DNA of 64,000 bases from Streptomyces sp. NWU339 (GTDB lineage: Bacteria; Actinomycetota; Actinomycetes; Streptomycetales; Streptomycetaceae): assembly GCF_003143855.1 (NCBI RefSeq), contig NZ_QFRK01000042.1, positions 17,628-81,627 of the forward strand. The letters are read 5' to 3'. A program made the translations under genes and the position numbers. Position 1 is the first letter of the stretch. Every line of letters starts with the position of its first letter. Shown in pieces: positions 33,454 through 42,608 of the stretch. The notes beneath the pieces are model-generated. The model worked only from the letters and a program-made list of their open reading frames with translations. It did no database searches and was not told the origin of the DNA.

Positions 33454-33933
33454 GTGACAGGACACACCGAGAACAGCATCACTGTCGACGCTCCCTTCGA
33501 CCTCGTCTGGGAGATGACCAACGACCTCGAGAACTGGCCGCAGCTGTTCAGCGAGTACGCGTCCGTCGAGGTGCTCTCCCGCGAGGGGGACACCACGACG
33601 TTCCGGCTGACCATGCACCCGGACGACAACGGGAAGGTGTGGAGCTGGGTCTCCGAGCGCACCCCCGACCGCGCCACGCGGAGTGTGCGCGCCCGTCGCG
33701 TCGAAACGGGGCCCTTCGCCCACATGGACATCCTGTGGGAGTACGAGGAGCTCCCGGGCGGCGTCCGGATGCGCTGGACCCAGGACTTCGCGATGAAGCC
33801 CGACGCCCCGGTCGACGACGACTGGATGACGGACAACATCAACCGCAACTCGCGTACGCAGATGGCGCTCATCCGGGACCGGATCGAGCAGGCCGCCCGC
33901 GACCGCAAGGGCGCGTCCGTCACGTCCGGCTGA
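33454..33933 (+). CDS. whiE-ORFVI: SRPBCC aromatase/cyclase (spore pigment)
   Basis: A 159-residue START/SRPBCC-fold protein of the polyketide cyclase/dehydratase family: ENSITVDAPFDLVWEMTNDL is the usual opening strand-helix, and NWPQLFSEYASVEVL and VRMRWTQDFAMKP follow. The hydrophobic cavity of this fold closes the first aromatic ring of the polyketide. It corresponds to whiE ORFVI. The start is GTG 33454, one base after the ACP stop. Confidence 0.92.
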   Translation: MTGHTENSITVDAPFDLVWEMTNDLENWPQLFSEYASVEVLSREGDTTTFRLTMHPDDNGKVWSWVSERTPDRATRSVRARRVETGPFAHMDILWEYEELPGGVRMRWTQDFAMKPDAPVDDDWMTDNINRNSRTQMALIRDRIEQAARDRKGASVTSG

Positions 33934-33961
33934 CCGCCGACCCACCCGGAAAGGACCGTCG

Positions 33962-34297
33962 ATGCACCACGCACTCATCGTCGCCCGTATGGCGCCCGGT
34001 TCGGCGCCGCGGATCGCCGACGTGTTCGCCGCCTCCGACCGGGGCGAGCTCCCCCACCTGATCGGAGTGAACCGCCGCAGGCTCTTCCAGTTCGGTGACG
34101 ACCTGTATCTGCACCTCATCGAGTCCGAGCAGGACCCGGCACCCGCCATCGCGAAGGTGGCCGGGCATCCCGAGTTCCGCGGCATCAGTGAGCAGCTGGA
34201 GGCGTACGTCAGCCCGTACGACCCCGCGACGTGGCGCAGTCCCAAGGACGCCATGGCGCAGTGCTTCTACCACTGGGAGCGCGACGCCGGCTCCTGA
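33962..34297 (+). CDS. whiE-ORFVII: TcmI-type polyketide cyclase (spore pigment)
   Basis: A 111-residue ferredoxin-like protein of the TcmI/polyketide synthesis cyclase family. Landmarks are HALIVARMAPGSAPRIADVFAA, HLIGVNRRRLFQFGDDLYLH and the C-terminal AMAQCFYHWER. It catalyses a late ring closure. It is the last gene of the pigment operon; GGAAAGGA lies before ATG 33962 and a terminator hairpin follows. Confidence 0.93.
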   Translation: MHHALIVARMAPGSAPRIADVFAASDRGELPHLIGVNRRRLFQFGDDLYLHLIESEQDPAPAIAKVAGHPEFRGISEQLEAYVSPYDPATWRSPKDAMAQCFYHWERDAGS

Positions 34298-34311
34298 GCG
34301 GGCGAACCGAA

Positions 34312-34366
34312 CAGCCCCGAGGCCGCCGATGCCGCGCATGTCGCGGAGCCGACGGCCTCGGGGCTG
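34312..34366 (+). terminator. Nested hairpin closing the whiE operon
   Basis: A perfect 14-bp outer stem (34312-34325 with 34353-34366) encloses a second 5-bp stem (34332-34336 with 34342-34346). It starts 15 bp after the last pigment gene and separates it from the minus-strand conflict locus. Confidence 0.85.
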
Positions 34367-34477
34367 AGCCGTGTGCGGATCACCCGGATGAGCCGTGGTG
34401 CCACGCCACCCGGCGAAGCGGCGTGGACCGCCCGGCGGCAGAAGTCGCCCAGGGCTGCCGCCGGGAACGCACTCCGC

Positions 34478-36016
34478 TCAACCGCGCTGCGTGGGCGGGG
34501 GCACGTAGCGGAACTCGATGCCGCACAACAGCACCGTCTCGCCGGGGGAACAGACGATCTCGCGTTCCGGCCGGTCGGCGGTGCGGCAGCGCAGGAGAAT
34601 GGGCGGCTGCTCGCGCAGCGGTCCCGGGACGCTCCTGATCCTCACCGATCCGTTGCTCTCCAGCAGCGGTGAGAGGTCCGCGGTGACCTCACGGCGCCCC
34701 TGCAGGGGGATCTGCACCTGCTGCCGGGCGTCGACCCCTTCGGCGGACACCAGGCCCCGCACCGGGCGGTACCGGCGCAACAGCCGGACGGTCACCAGGG
34801 CGAGGGCCAGCAGGAGGGTACCCAGCAGGGCGGCCCAGCGCACCGGGTCGACCGAGACCTGTGCCGTCCCCCGCACCGCCAGGGACTCCCCGGCGGGGGA
34901 CGCGGCCAGCCGGGCCGGCCGGTCGACGAACCGCTCGGCGGCCCGCGCCACCGGCGTGCTCACCCGGCCGTCGACGGACAGGTGCCAGGTCTCGGCCCGG
35001 GGGCCGCTCCCCCACCCCTTGCGATGAGCGGTGACGGAGCTCAGCACGAGGTCGATGTCGCGGGACTCCCCGGGCTTGAGGTCGACCGAGCGGGGCAGCT
35101 CACCGACCGGCTCGACGCCCTCGGGGAGCCCTTCGATCCGCAGGTCGCCGATCTGCACGGGCAGCGCGTCGGTGGTGGCGGTCAGCCGTACCCGGAGGTC
35201 GGGTCCGGCCGGCACCGACCCGTTCTCCGGCCTGTCCGGCCACGAGACGGACACCCCCTTGCCCTGGTCCCCGGCCACGGCGAGGGCGGCCTGCCGCAGG
35301 CGGGTGTCGTCCTGAGCCGCCGTCATCGCGGCCCGGGTCCGGGACCCCGACTCGTCCAGCATCCGGTAGCCGGGGAACACCTTGGCCAGGACGTCCTCGA
35401 CCTCGGCGCCGGGGGCCAGGGCGATTCCGTAGCCGGTCAGGGTGCGGTCGGCGGGCAGTCCCGAGGCCTGCTTGCGCAGGGCGGACCAGCCGCTCGCGGA
35501 GAAGTCCCGGTACTTGGTGTCGTCGGGTGCGTGCAGTTGCGCGTCGGACAGCAGCAGTACCCCGCCGACGTCGGTGCCGGCTCTTTGCAGGCCGTCCAGC
35601 GCCTGTTCGAAGGCGCGCCCGAAGTTCGACGCGGAGCCGTCGGGGATGGCGGGCAGCGCCTCGTCGAGTTCCGCGAGCGCCTCGTCGCGGGAGACCATCT
35701 CGCAGGTGCGCGCACCGTCGCTGAAGGGGATCAGGCAGACCAGGTCCTCGGGGTGCAGGGACTTCAGGAAGGTGGGGAGCACCGCTCGGACCTTCGCGTA
35801 CGAGCCGCCGTTCGCCATGGACTGCGAGGTGTCGACGGCGATCGCGTAGCTGGCCCCGCGGGTGCCCACCACCGTGTCCAGGAACTGCTCCAGATCACCG
35901 GCGTCCGCGGCCCGCGCGGGGGCGAACGGGCTCAGCGCGGGCCCCAGGGCGAGGAAGGCGGTGGCCAGTGCCGCGACGAGTGCGCGCCGGGCCGGCCGGG
36001 TGGGGTCGTCGTTCAT
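34478..36016 (-). CDS. Exported, membrane-anchored vWA-domain protein (last gene of conflict locus)
   Basis: A 512-residue protein with an N-terminal signal or anchor sequence (ALVAALATAFLALGPALS, cleavage near ARAADAG). A von Willebrand factor A domain follows with an intact MIDAS motif D62-TSQS and further metal-site regions (SDGARTC, GGVLLLSDAQLH). A beta-rich middle precedes a second membrane segment (WAALLGTLLLALALVTVRLL), then a cytoplasmic tail. MIDAS vWA domains bind partner proteins through a metal ion and pair functionally with MoxR ATPases. ATG 36016 overlaps the stop of the long GAP1-type gene (ATGA). I infer a membrane or surface output or sensor for the system. Confidence 0.85.
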   Translation of the reverse strand: MNDDPTRPARRALVAALATAFLALGPALSPFAPARAADAGDLEQFLDTVVGTRGASYAIAVDTSQSMANGGSYAKVRAVLPTFLKSLHPEDLVCLIPFSDGARTCEMVSRDEALAELDEALPAIPDGSASNFGRAFEQALDGLQRAGTDVGGVLLLSDAQLHAPDDTKYRDFSASGWSALRKQASGLPADRTLTGYGIALAPGAEVEDVLAKVFPGYRMLDESGSRTRAAMTAAQDDTRLRQAALAVAGDQGKGVSVSWPDRPENGSVPAGPDLRVRLTATTDALPVQIGDLRIEGLPEGVEPVGELPRSVDLKPGESRDIDLVLSSVTAHRKGWGSGPRAETWHLSVDGRVSTPVARAAERFVDRPARLAASPAGESLAVRGTAQVSVDPVRWAALLGTLLLALALVTVRLLRRYRPVRGLVSAEGVDARQQVQIPLQGRREVTADLSPLLESNGSVRIRSVPGPLREQPPILLRCRTADRPEREIVCSPGETVLLCGIEFRYVPPPTQRG

Positions 36017-38916
36017 CGGTCGCTGCTCCCTCTGTTCCACTTCTTGTGCTTGCGTGGCGTTCTCGGTGCCAGGTTGAAGATGGACATCAGCCGTATCCGC
36101 CGCAGCTCACGCACCCGGTGGCGGCGGTCCCTGAGCTCCCGCTTCGCCTCCCGGAACACCGGCCCGGCCAGCCATCCGCCGCCGCTGTGGCCGGAGGCGT
36201 GGCCGGCCATGATCAGGCTCCTGATCTCGTGCAGGATGTCCGCGGTGAGGTCGACGCTGCACTGGTGATCGGTGAGCAGCGTGCGTTCCAGGTGGCCGAA
36301 GAGCGCGTCGCGTTCCTTTTCCGGGGCCCTCTCCCACCAGCGGCCGGTCAGTTCGAGTGCCCGGCGGCCCGCGCCGGAGCCCAGGTCGAGGGTGAAGGGC
36401 GCCCACGCCACCGCGATGTCCCGGGGGGAGCGGAGCTGCTGGACGGCCCCGGCGAGGACGTCCAGTGGGTGGGGTGCGTCGCCGGTCCGGTTGCCGGTGC
36501 CGATGACTGGCGGGCGCCCGCGGCCTTCGCGGGGTGCGGCCGCCGCCCCACCGGCGCCGGTCCCGGTGGCGGCCTCGGAGCCGGCCCCGGTCCCGGTGTG
36601 CTGTTCCAGGGCGGCCCGGTGCACGGCCTGGTTCTCCTGTGCCTGGCGGGCGGCCCGCAGTTGGGCGTTGTGGGCGGCTTCCTGATCGGCGAGGCGCCGG
36701 GCCTGGACGGCCCGGTCCGTCTCCAGGGCGGCCTGCCGTCGCCGCCATGCCTCGTTCCGGGCGTCGACGCGGCGGCGCAGTTTCTCCGCGGCCGCCTCGT
36801 CCGGCACCCGCAGCAGGGCCGTCAGCACGGTGGACTCGCCCTCCTTGCCCCAGGGTTCGCCGAGTACCGGCGTGGCGAGCTCCCTCACGAGCAGTGCCAG
36901 GAAGGGTGCCAGTCCCTCGTTCCGGAGGATGCCGTGCAGGCTCTGTGCGTAGGCGTGGCACGCCGACTCCCGCCACGGGGGCCCGGCGGCCGGGGCGCCC
37001 AGCAGGCAGCTCAGGACGTCGGCCCGCGCCCGGCAGTGCTGCCACACCTCCGTGTCGGTGGCGAGCAGGGTCCGCAAGGTGCCGCGCGCGTCCGGCCGGC
37101 CCGGGCGCGCCGGGGTCTGGACCGGGGGTTTCCGAGATCCGCCCCGGCCCCGGAAGGAAAGCCTGGAGGTGGCTCCGTCGTCGCCCGTTGGTCCGCTCTC
37201 CCCTCGTCCGGCGGCGACGGAACACAGTTGCGGCCACAGCCACCGGACGGCCTCGGCCGTCCAGTCGGGCCGCCCCGAACGGACGGTGGCGGTGAGCACG
37301 TGGAGGGCGTCCTCGGCAGTGGGACGCGGTTCGACGAGGGCCGCCTCTCTTCGTTCGCCCACCGGCAGCACCGCCCAGGCCCGCAGCCAGGCGGGGGCCT
37401 CGTGCGCGGTGGGCTCGAGCAGGGCCAGCCAGCCCGCGAGCCGCACGGGGTCGGCCGATTCCCGCACGAGCACCTCGAGGGTGAGTCGGCGCGTGTCCCG
37501 GAGCACGCGCACGGCGTCGGCCCGGCCGTCGGCCGCCCTGCCCGGGCCCAGCAGGCACAGGCAGTCGGCCGCGTACCGCAGGCGCTGGGCGTCGGCCGGT
37601 TCCCCGCTGCCGGGCAGCAGCCACAGCACCTCGGCCTCCTTGCGGCACAGTTCGACCAGCCGCCAGAGCTCGTCCAGCCTGGCGCGGCACGAGGTGCTGT
37701 CCGCGGCGGCGGAGACACCGCTCAGCACCACGTTCAGCAGGGCCTCCGCCATCAGCGCGGACACCCGCGGTCCCGTCTTCTCGTGCACCCAGTGACGGCT
37801 CAGCGCGTCGTGCACCTCCCGGCCCCCGGGTTCGACGGCGTAGTCGATCCCGCACCTGACGAGCCGTAGGAAGCCCTCGGAGTCCGTTTCCTCGCCGTCC
37901 GTCAGGCTGTTCAGTCCTCTGGTCACCAGCTGCACGGACTGCTCCCCGGCCTCCACGGCGTGCACCGCGGCGCGGAAGGGGTCGAGCCGGTCGAGGACGC
38001 CCAGGACGGCCCCCGGGTCGGCCGGTGCGACGGAGGCGTCGAACTCACGCAGGCCGGCGGTGACCGCGTCGAATCCCAGGCCCTCGATCAGGCGGGAGAG
38101 CCGTCGCCGGTACTCCTCCGGGGCGCCGGCCGGAACCTGCGGGAGGGTGCCCAGTTCGACGCAGCGGGCGGACGGCGTGTGCGCCGGTCCGAAGGCCAGG
38201 TGGGTGTGCGGCTCGTCACCGCCGTCGACGCAGCTGCCCACGGCCAGCCCGCTGCGCACCCCGTACGGCAGGAAGCCGACGATCGCGTCGAACACGGCCA
38301 GCCGGGCCCTCGCGCCGAGGGAGCCGCCGCCGGTGATGACGACGGGACCGCCCTGCAGCAGGAGCGCGGCCACGGCCGCGGCCCAGTGCACGGCCGCGGC
38401 CCACCGCCGATCGCTGTCGCCGGTGGTGCCGGGTACATGGTCGGCGATGGTCTCCAGGCCCTCCAGCAGGCCGTTGTCGGCCGGGGCGGGCACCTCCAAC
38501 GGGATGGTCTCGTCGTGCTCCGGCGGCAGACGCAGGGAGGCCACGGCGTCCCACAGAGTGACGTACTCCGCCCGCCGGCGCACCAGTTCGGCGGATTCGA
38601 GCAGCACGTAGCGCGTCGGCGTGATGTCCCGGTTCGCGCCGTCGCGCAGGGTGGAGGGCTCCATCACGGAGACGCCCGTCCACTGCTGGTCGGTGAAGGA
38701 GGTGAAGGACAGGCCCACCACGGAGACCCAGGGCAGCCGGTCGCGCGTGGCCGCCGCGGAGGGCGGGTTGCCGAGACTGGCGTCGGTGATGTAGTCGGAG
38801 AACGTGGCGCGGCGCCGTGCTCCCCCGGTGCAGCGCAGCACGTCGTACTCGTCCAGCGAACCGGCCTGTTTGCTGTACCAGGCCCACCATGCCTTCACGG
38901 TGAACGTGTCGTTCAC
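36013..38916 (-). CDS. Long GTPase-associated protein (GAP1-type, N2-M-C)
   Basis: A 967-residue cytoplasmic protein. Its N-terminal ~250 residues are paralogous to the 313-residue protein at 44694-45635: shared landmarks are YDVLRCTGG vs YRVLRCSDG, LPWVSVVG vs LPWVSFGV, YVLLESAEL vs CFLLPYEEL, LWDAVASL vs LWNAVRPV and VFDAIVGFLPYG vs VIDAVVSLLSYG. A long helical middle follows, then a charged coiled-coil-like stretch (about 760-810, RRQAALETDRAVQARRLADQ). I assign it to the GAP1 family defined computationally beside double GTPases in bacterial conflict systems; biochemical function is unproven. GTG 38916 overlaps the upstream GTPase stop (GTGA). An upstream extension of the frame is an antisense artefact. 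Confidence 0.75.
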   Translation of the reverse strand: MNDTFTVKAWWAWYSKQAGSLDEYDVLRCTGGARRRATFSDYITDASLGNPPSAAATRDRLPWVSVVGLSFTSFTDQQWTGVSVMEPSTLRDGANRDITPTRYVLLESAELVRRRAEYVTLWDAVASLRLPPEHDETIPLEVPAPADNGLLEGLETIADHVPGTTGDSDRRWAAAVHWAAAVAALLLQGGPVVITGGGSLGARARLAVFDAIVGFLPYGVRSGLAVGSCVDGGDEPHTHLAFGPAHTPSARCVELGTLPQVPAGAPEEYRRRLSRLIEGLGFDAVTAGLREFDASVAPADPGAVLGVLDRLDPFRAAVHAVEAGEQSVQLVTRGLNSLTDGEETDSEGFLRLVRCGIDYAVEPGGREVHDALSRHWVHEKTGPRVSALMAEALLNVVLSGVSAAADSTSCRARLDELWRLVELCRKEAEVLWLLPGSGEPADAQRLRYAADCLCLLGPGRAADGRADAVRVLRDTRRLTLEVLVRESADPVRLAGWLALLEPTAHEAPAWLRAWAVLPVGERREAALVEPRPTAEDALHVLTATVRSGRPDWTAEAVRWLWPQLCSVAAGRGESGPTGDDGATSRLSFRGRGGSRKPPVQTPARPGRPDARGTLRTLLATDTEVWQHCRARADVLSCLLGAPAAGPPWRESACHAYAQSLHGILRNEGLAPFLALLVRELATPVLGEPWGKEGESTVLTALLRVPDEAAAEKLRRRVDARNEAWRRRQAALETDRAVQARRLADQEAAHNAQLRAARQAQENQAVHRAALEQHTGTGAGSEAATGTGAGGAAAAPREGRGRPPVIGTGNRTGDAPHPLDVLAGAVQQLRSPRDIAVAWAPFTLDLGSGAGRRALELTGRWWERAPEKERDALFGHLERTLLTDHQCSVDLTADILHEIRSLIMAGHASGHSGGGWLAGPVFREAKRELRDRRHRVRELRRIRLMSIFNLAPRTPRKHKKWNRGSSDR

Positions 38917-40079
38917 GGACGGCTCCCGTTCCGCATGCCGAGCAGCAGGGCCACCAGCGGGTCCATGACGTTGTACGGGCGGAGCGGGCCCACGATGCGG
39001 TACCCCCCGTCGACGACGTTGACGTTCCCGAAGCGGCGCAGGTCGATGGATCCGCCGGGCATGGTGCCGAACCCGATCGCCGAGGTGGTGAAGAAGTGGA
39101 GGCGCGCGGGATGGAAGTTGGCACGCAGGGTCTGCCCCACCAGTCGCATGGTGCTGCCGTGCAGGTCGTCGGCGAGCCAGTCGAAGAAACCGGCGGGGTC
39201 GGACACCACGGGCACGCCGTTCGGTCCGAGGTCGGTCCAGCCTCCGCGCCGGGCCCGGTCGAAGACCTCCGGGTCGTCGAACTTGGTGAGGCACACGGCC
39301 AGATGGTGCGGAAGATAGGGCCCGTCCAGCCGGTTCTCCTGCATGCAGAGCCGGGTGATCCGGGTCAGGGTGCCGTTGAGGTAGGCGAACGAGTCGCTGT
39401 CCTGCGCCTCGCGCAGCGGGTCGAAGAGATAGACGAGTCCCTGTGCCCTGGCCAGGTGATCTATGCTCCGGGCGGCGATGCCGTCGCTCCTGAGGTCCTC
39501 GTAGGCGCCGCCGGGCACGTCGAGCACGCTCAGCTCGAACTCCAGCCGGTTCGCGGGCCGCCTGCGCCACAGGCGGCGCCTGCCGAAGGCGGTACCGCTC
39601 AGGTCCCCGCGAAAGCGCCAGGCGTACGGGCGCACGGCCTGGGTGGCCGGGGGGAAGACCTTGTCGATCGCCAGCTTCCGCGCCGTCTCCACCAGAAACC
39701 TCTCCGACACGTCGTCGGAGGGCACCACCTGCCAGCGGCCGAACGGCCCGGCCGGATCGAGCGCGGCGAGCCGGAGGGCGCCCAGGAACGTGGTCTTGCC
39801 CGAGGCCGGGGAGCCCCAGACGCCGATCCGGGTCGACACCTCCCTGGTCTGCGGGGCGGGGGCGAACTCGACGGGTGCGGCGTGGGCCGGCTCGTTCTCG
39901 GCCTCCTCGACCTCCCCGTGCTGATCGGGTTTCTCAGCCCGCTCGTCCTGCTCGACCGGCGCGGCACGGATCTCGGATCGCCAGAGGTGTTCCATCGGCG
40001 CCGGCCCGGCTTCCCGGAAGCGGTCCGCCGACGACAGGGACGGTGGGAACCGGGTCTCGTCCGGATCTTTTTCAGTCAT
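38913..40079 (-). CDS. Double-GTPase-type P-loop GTPase (DO-GTPase family)
   Basis: A 388-residue protein with a disordered acidic N-terminus (residues 1-80) and a P-loop GTPase domain. Motifs are the P-loop GSPASGKT (89-96), SVLDVPGGAYED as the DxxG-like switch II, and CLTKFDDPEVF as the TKxD guanine-specificity motif. The C-terminal block NVMDPLVALLLGM matches the end of the GTPase fused in the 45637-48378 protein. I take it as a member of the GTPases found next to GAP1 proteins in conflict systems. It overlaps the upstream zinc-ribbon gene by 8 bp and the downstream GAP1 gene by 4 bp, so they are co-translated. Confidence 0.82.
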   Translation of the reverse strand: MTEKDPDETRFPPSLSSADRFREAGPAPMEHLWRSEIRAAPVEQDERAEKPDQHGEVEEAENEPAHAAPVEFAPAPQTREVSTRIGVWGSPASGKTTFLGALRLAALDPAGPFGRWQVVPSDDVSERFLVETARKLAIDKVFPPATQAVRPYAWRFRGDLSGTAFGRRRLWRRRPANRLEFELSVLDVPGGAYEDLRSDGIAARSIDHLARAQGLVYLFDPLREAQDSDSFAYLNGTLTRITRLCMQENRLDGPYLPHHLAVCLTKFDDPEVFDRARRGGWTDLGPNGVPVVSDPAGFFDWLADDLHGSTMRLVGQTLRANFHPARLHFFTTSAIGFGTMPGGSIDLRRFGNVNVVDGGYRIVGPLRPYNVMDPLVALLLGMRNGSRP

Positions 40080-42342
40080 CGTGCTCACTGTCCTTCTGGC
40101 TGAGTGGTACCGCCGGCGAACCGAGTCGCGCGCCATGGCGGTGGGCGGGTCCGCGGACCGCCGGTCCGGTGGCCGGGTCGGTCAGCAGCCCGAGGGCTTC
40201 GGCGGGGCGGCCCAGGGCGCCGTTGACGCACGAGGCGACGTCGTCGGGTGTGTGTGTCCCGAGGGTGAACAGGTGGTCGCGGCCGAGGTCGCGCCAGATC
40301 TGCCGGAGCCGCTCACGGGTCCTGGGCCGCCAGCTTCCGGAGGTGTCCACGCCCGCCGTGTCGCGTACGCCGATGACGGTCAGGTCGGGGCAGGTCACCG
40401 TACGCAGCCGGTCCAGGGCTTTCTCGTAGTCGTGCCGGTCGGGGCAGGGCAGGCTGAGGTCGGCCTGCTGACGGGCGGGGTGGGGCGGCCTGCGGGCCAG
40501 CACGAGCAGCAGGTGCCGGGCCCCGTCGCGCCAGTGCCGCCAGTGGGCGGCCGCGTGCAGGGCGTCCTCGAGCGGCGCACCGTAGTCGTGGCGTACGGGC
40601 CGTACGGGGAAGTGGCGGACCGCCTCGGCCGCCGCCTCGGCGGAGCCGGGACCCCAGAGGCTGAGGACGGACTCCCCACCGCGTTCCGCGCGCACGGGAA
40701 GGACCTTGTGGTCCTCGTATCCGACGATTCCGACCCGCAGGCCCTTCGGCTCGTCCCGGCCCTCCGGACCGCCCGTCCCCGCTGCACCTTGCGCACCGTG
40801 GCGGCCGGGCCCGGAGTCCGGGGGGAAGGCGTTCCCGAGTTGCCGGAGCACCGACCGCAGGAAGCGGACGCGGCGCTCGGACTCGTCCTCGGTGCCGCCG
40901 AGTTCGAGCAGCAGCAGCACATCGGCCGCGGCGGCTGCGGGCCCCGCTGCCCCGGCGGAGTGCGACGACGTCTGCCCGTTGCGGTCCTCGGGGAACAACT
41001 CCGGCTCTGTGAAACGAAGTTGCCCGTTGCTGTCGAGGGCCACCGTGACGGTGGTCCGGCCTCCCGGCCGCACCCTCGCGCGTGCGGCGCGCAGCACCGG
41101 CCAGTCCTCGGCCCGGACTCCTTCCCTGGCCGCCACCAACGGCAGGGCGAAGACGCCCTGCCTCCTCCGGCCGACGGGGACACCGGTGCCGGTGTCCGTA
41201 CCGATGTGCGGATCCACTTCCGTGTCCGTACCCGTAGCCGCATCCCTGTCCGTGTCCGCCAACAGCTCGACGGAGGCGAACAGTTCGCCTTCCCGGGGCA
41301 GGGTCGTACCGCCCGGGAAGAGGATGCGGGCCTCGGCGGCCGTCCGCCGGGCCGGCGGACCGCCGCGGGCGGGACGGGTGAGCAGGGCGTAGCCGTGCCG
41401 CAGCGGAACCCGACGGCAGACGCTCGCCACGATGTCGTCCAGGGTGCGCGTGTCGGAGGCGTCCAGCAGCATCCGGGCCGCCGCCGGCGCCCTGGTCGTC
41501 AGCGCCTGTGCCGCATAGCCCGGCCAGCGCCAGCCGTGGGCCTGGCCGACGAGGATCAGCGGCACCGCGCGGCCCTGGGCACGCGCGGCGTGCAGGGGGG
41601 CCAGCGTCGTCGCCAGCGCACGGTGGACGGCGGGCTCCCACGCCTCGTCGGTGGCCCGCGGCACCTCGTGGGTCCCGTAGGGGGGCGCGGCGCCGATGCC
41701 GCCGGCCAGCAGGAAGGCGCGTTCCGTCGTCGACGCGGGCAGCCAGGGCGCGGCGTCCGGCCACCGTACGTCACCGCCCGGGGGGTCGTGCGTCCATCCG
41801 GTCCCCTGCGGGCAGCGGCCCAACTCCCGCAGGGCCAGCCCGGAGGCGGAGATCCCGAGGACACAGACCGCGTCGTACTCGCCGGCCGCGAGCGCGGTGA
41901 GCACGGACAGGGCGCCGGTGGGGCTGCCCGGGTCGGCGTCCTTCCGCTCAGCCGGGCCGAAGGGGTCGAGGGAGCCGAGCGGGCGGGGGGAGCGCGGACT
42001 GCCACCGGGCGCCGTTGCGGGGGCGCGGCGGATCAGGGGGCGCAGGCGGGTGTCGACGGTGCCGCCGGGCGGCACACCGCGGGCCCGGCCGCTCGCCGTC
42101 AGGTGCCGGGTCGCGAGGACGGCCGCGGCCATGTCCCAGGACCAGCAGGCGGCGATCTCCGCGTCCCACGCCGTCGGCCCGACGGCCGCCGTCGTCCGCT
42201 CCCAGCCACAGGCCGTACATCGCCGCCCGGCATCGCCCGACCAGCAGACGGGGCAGTGGCCGGGTTGCGTGGCGTCGTCGTGCCCGAGGTCCGGGGGCCG
42301 TGGCCGGATGTGCTCGGGTCCGTCGCGGCGGACGCTCGTCAC
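40072..42342 (-). CDS. Zinc-ribbon protein with degenerate vWA-like domain, function unknown
   Basis: A 756-residue protein I cannot place in a named family. A short zinc ribbon (CPVCW...CTACGW) starts near residue 33. A central region with ALAAGEYDAVCVLGISASG and FLLAGGIGAAP looks like an alpha/beta Rossmann-like domain. From about residue 465 to 690 the strand pattern DVLLLLELGGT, LRVGIVGYED, RHLLLVLARRP, DLTVIGVRD resembles a vWA fold without the DxSxS metal site. The C-terminus is Arg/His-rich. It is the first gene of the second transcription unit and is followed by GTPase, GAP1-type and vWA genes with overlaps. The GTG start overlaps a 26-codon upstream ORF. Confidence 0.6.
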   Translation of the reverse strand: MTSVRRDGPEHIRPRPPDLGHDDATQPGHCPVCWSGDAGRRCTACGWERTTAAVGPTAWDAEIAACWSWDMAAAVLATRHLTASGRARGVPPGGTVDTRLRPLIRRAPATAPGGSPRSPRPLGSLDPFGPAERKDADPGSPTGALSVLTALAAGEYDAVCVLGISASGLALRELGRCPQGTGWTHDPPGGDVRWPDAAPWLPASTTERAFLLAGGIGAAPPYGTHEVPRATDEAWEPAVHRALATTLAPLHAARAQGRAVPLILVGQAHGWRWPGYAAQALTTRAPAAARMLLDASDTRTLDDIVASVCRRVPLRHGYALLTRPARGGPPARRTAAEARILFPGGTTLPREGELFASVELLADTDRDAATGTDTEVDPHIGTDTGTGVPVGRRRQGVFALPLVAAREGVRAEDWPVLRAARARVRPGGRTTVTVALDSNGQLRFTEPELFPEDRNGQTSSHSAGAAGPAAAAADVLLLLELGGTEDESERRVRFLRSVLRQLGNAFPPDSGPGRHGAQGAAGTGGPEGRDEPKGLRVGIVGYEDHKVLPVRAERGGESVLSLWGPGSAEAAAEAVRHFPVRPVRHDYGAPLEDALHAAAHWRHWRDGARHLLLVLARRPPHPARQQADLSLPCPDRHDYEKALDRLRTVTCPDLTVIGVRDTAGVDTSGSWRPRTRERLRQIWRDLGRDHLFTLGTHTPDDVASCVNGALGRPAEALGLLTDPATGPAVRGPAHRHGARLGSPAVPLSQKDSEHDD

Positions 42343-42419
42343 GCGCGGCGTCCACGGGCCGGGGCGGGGTCACCGCTCATGGCTGCCGGTCCGGTCTCCG
42401 GCCACCTGTCGCTGTTCAC
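42339..42419 (-). CDS. Possible 26-codon leader ORF coupled to the zinc-ribbon gene
   Basis: A GTG start after GAGGGGGGAA opens a 26-codon frame whose TGA overlaps the GTG of the zinc-ribbon gene (GTGA). The downstream gene has no good ribosome site of its own, so translation of this short frame could deliver ribosomes to it. The peptide itself is Arg/Pro-rich and resembles nothing known. It might instead be the true N-terminal context of a frameshift. Confidence 0.35.
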   Translation of the reverse strand: MNSDRWPETGPAAMSGDPAPARGRRA

Positions 42420-42505
42420 GGTTCCCCCCTCGGACCGCAGTCCCCGCCACCGCCCCGGACCACAGAACCCCCGGTCACGGGCTGTGAGCTGAGAACGCGT
42501 CAGCG

Positions 42506-42535
42506 ATCGTAGTGGGACTCTCACCCCTCTGTCAG
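42506..42535 (-). promoter_or_regulatory. Promoter for the second half of the conflict locus
   Basis: On the minus strand CTGACA (42530-42535), an 18-bp spacer and TACGAT (42506-42511) form a near-consensus promoter. It lies in the only sizeable gap (266 bp, AT-richer) within the 18-kb gene run, about 155 bp upstream of the zinc-ribbon gene. Confidence 0.55.
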
Positions 42536-42608
42536 AGGAAAAGGCAAAATCTCTCATTCTCGTTCCTGATATGCATGTACATCACCTGGTGTACGGGTAT
42601 GACGGAGT

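Noticed and set aside
38917..39570. N-terminal extension of the long GAP1 frame beyond GTG 38916
   Set aside because: The added residues are the reverse reading frame of the GTPase gene, are Arg-rich, and the GTGA overlap marks the true start.
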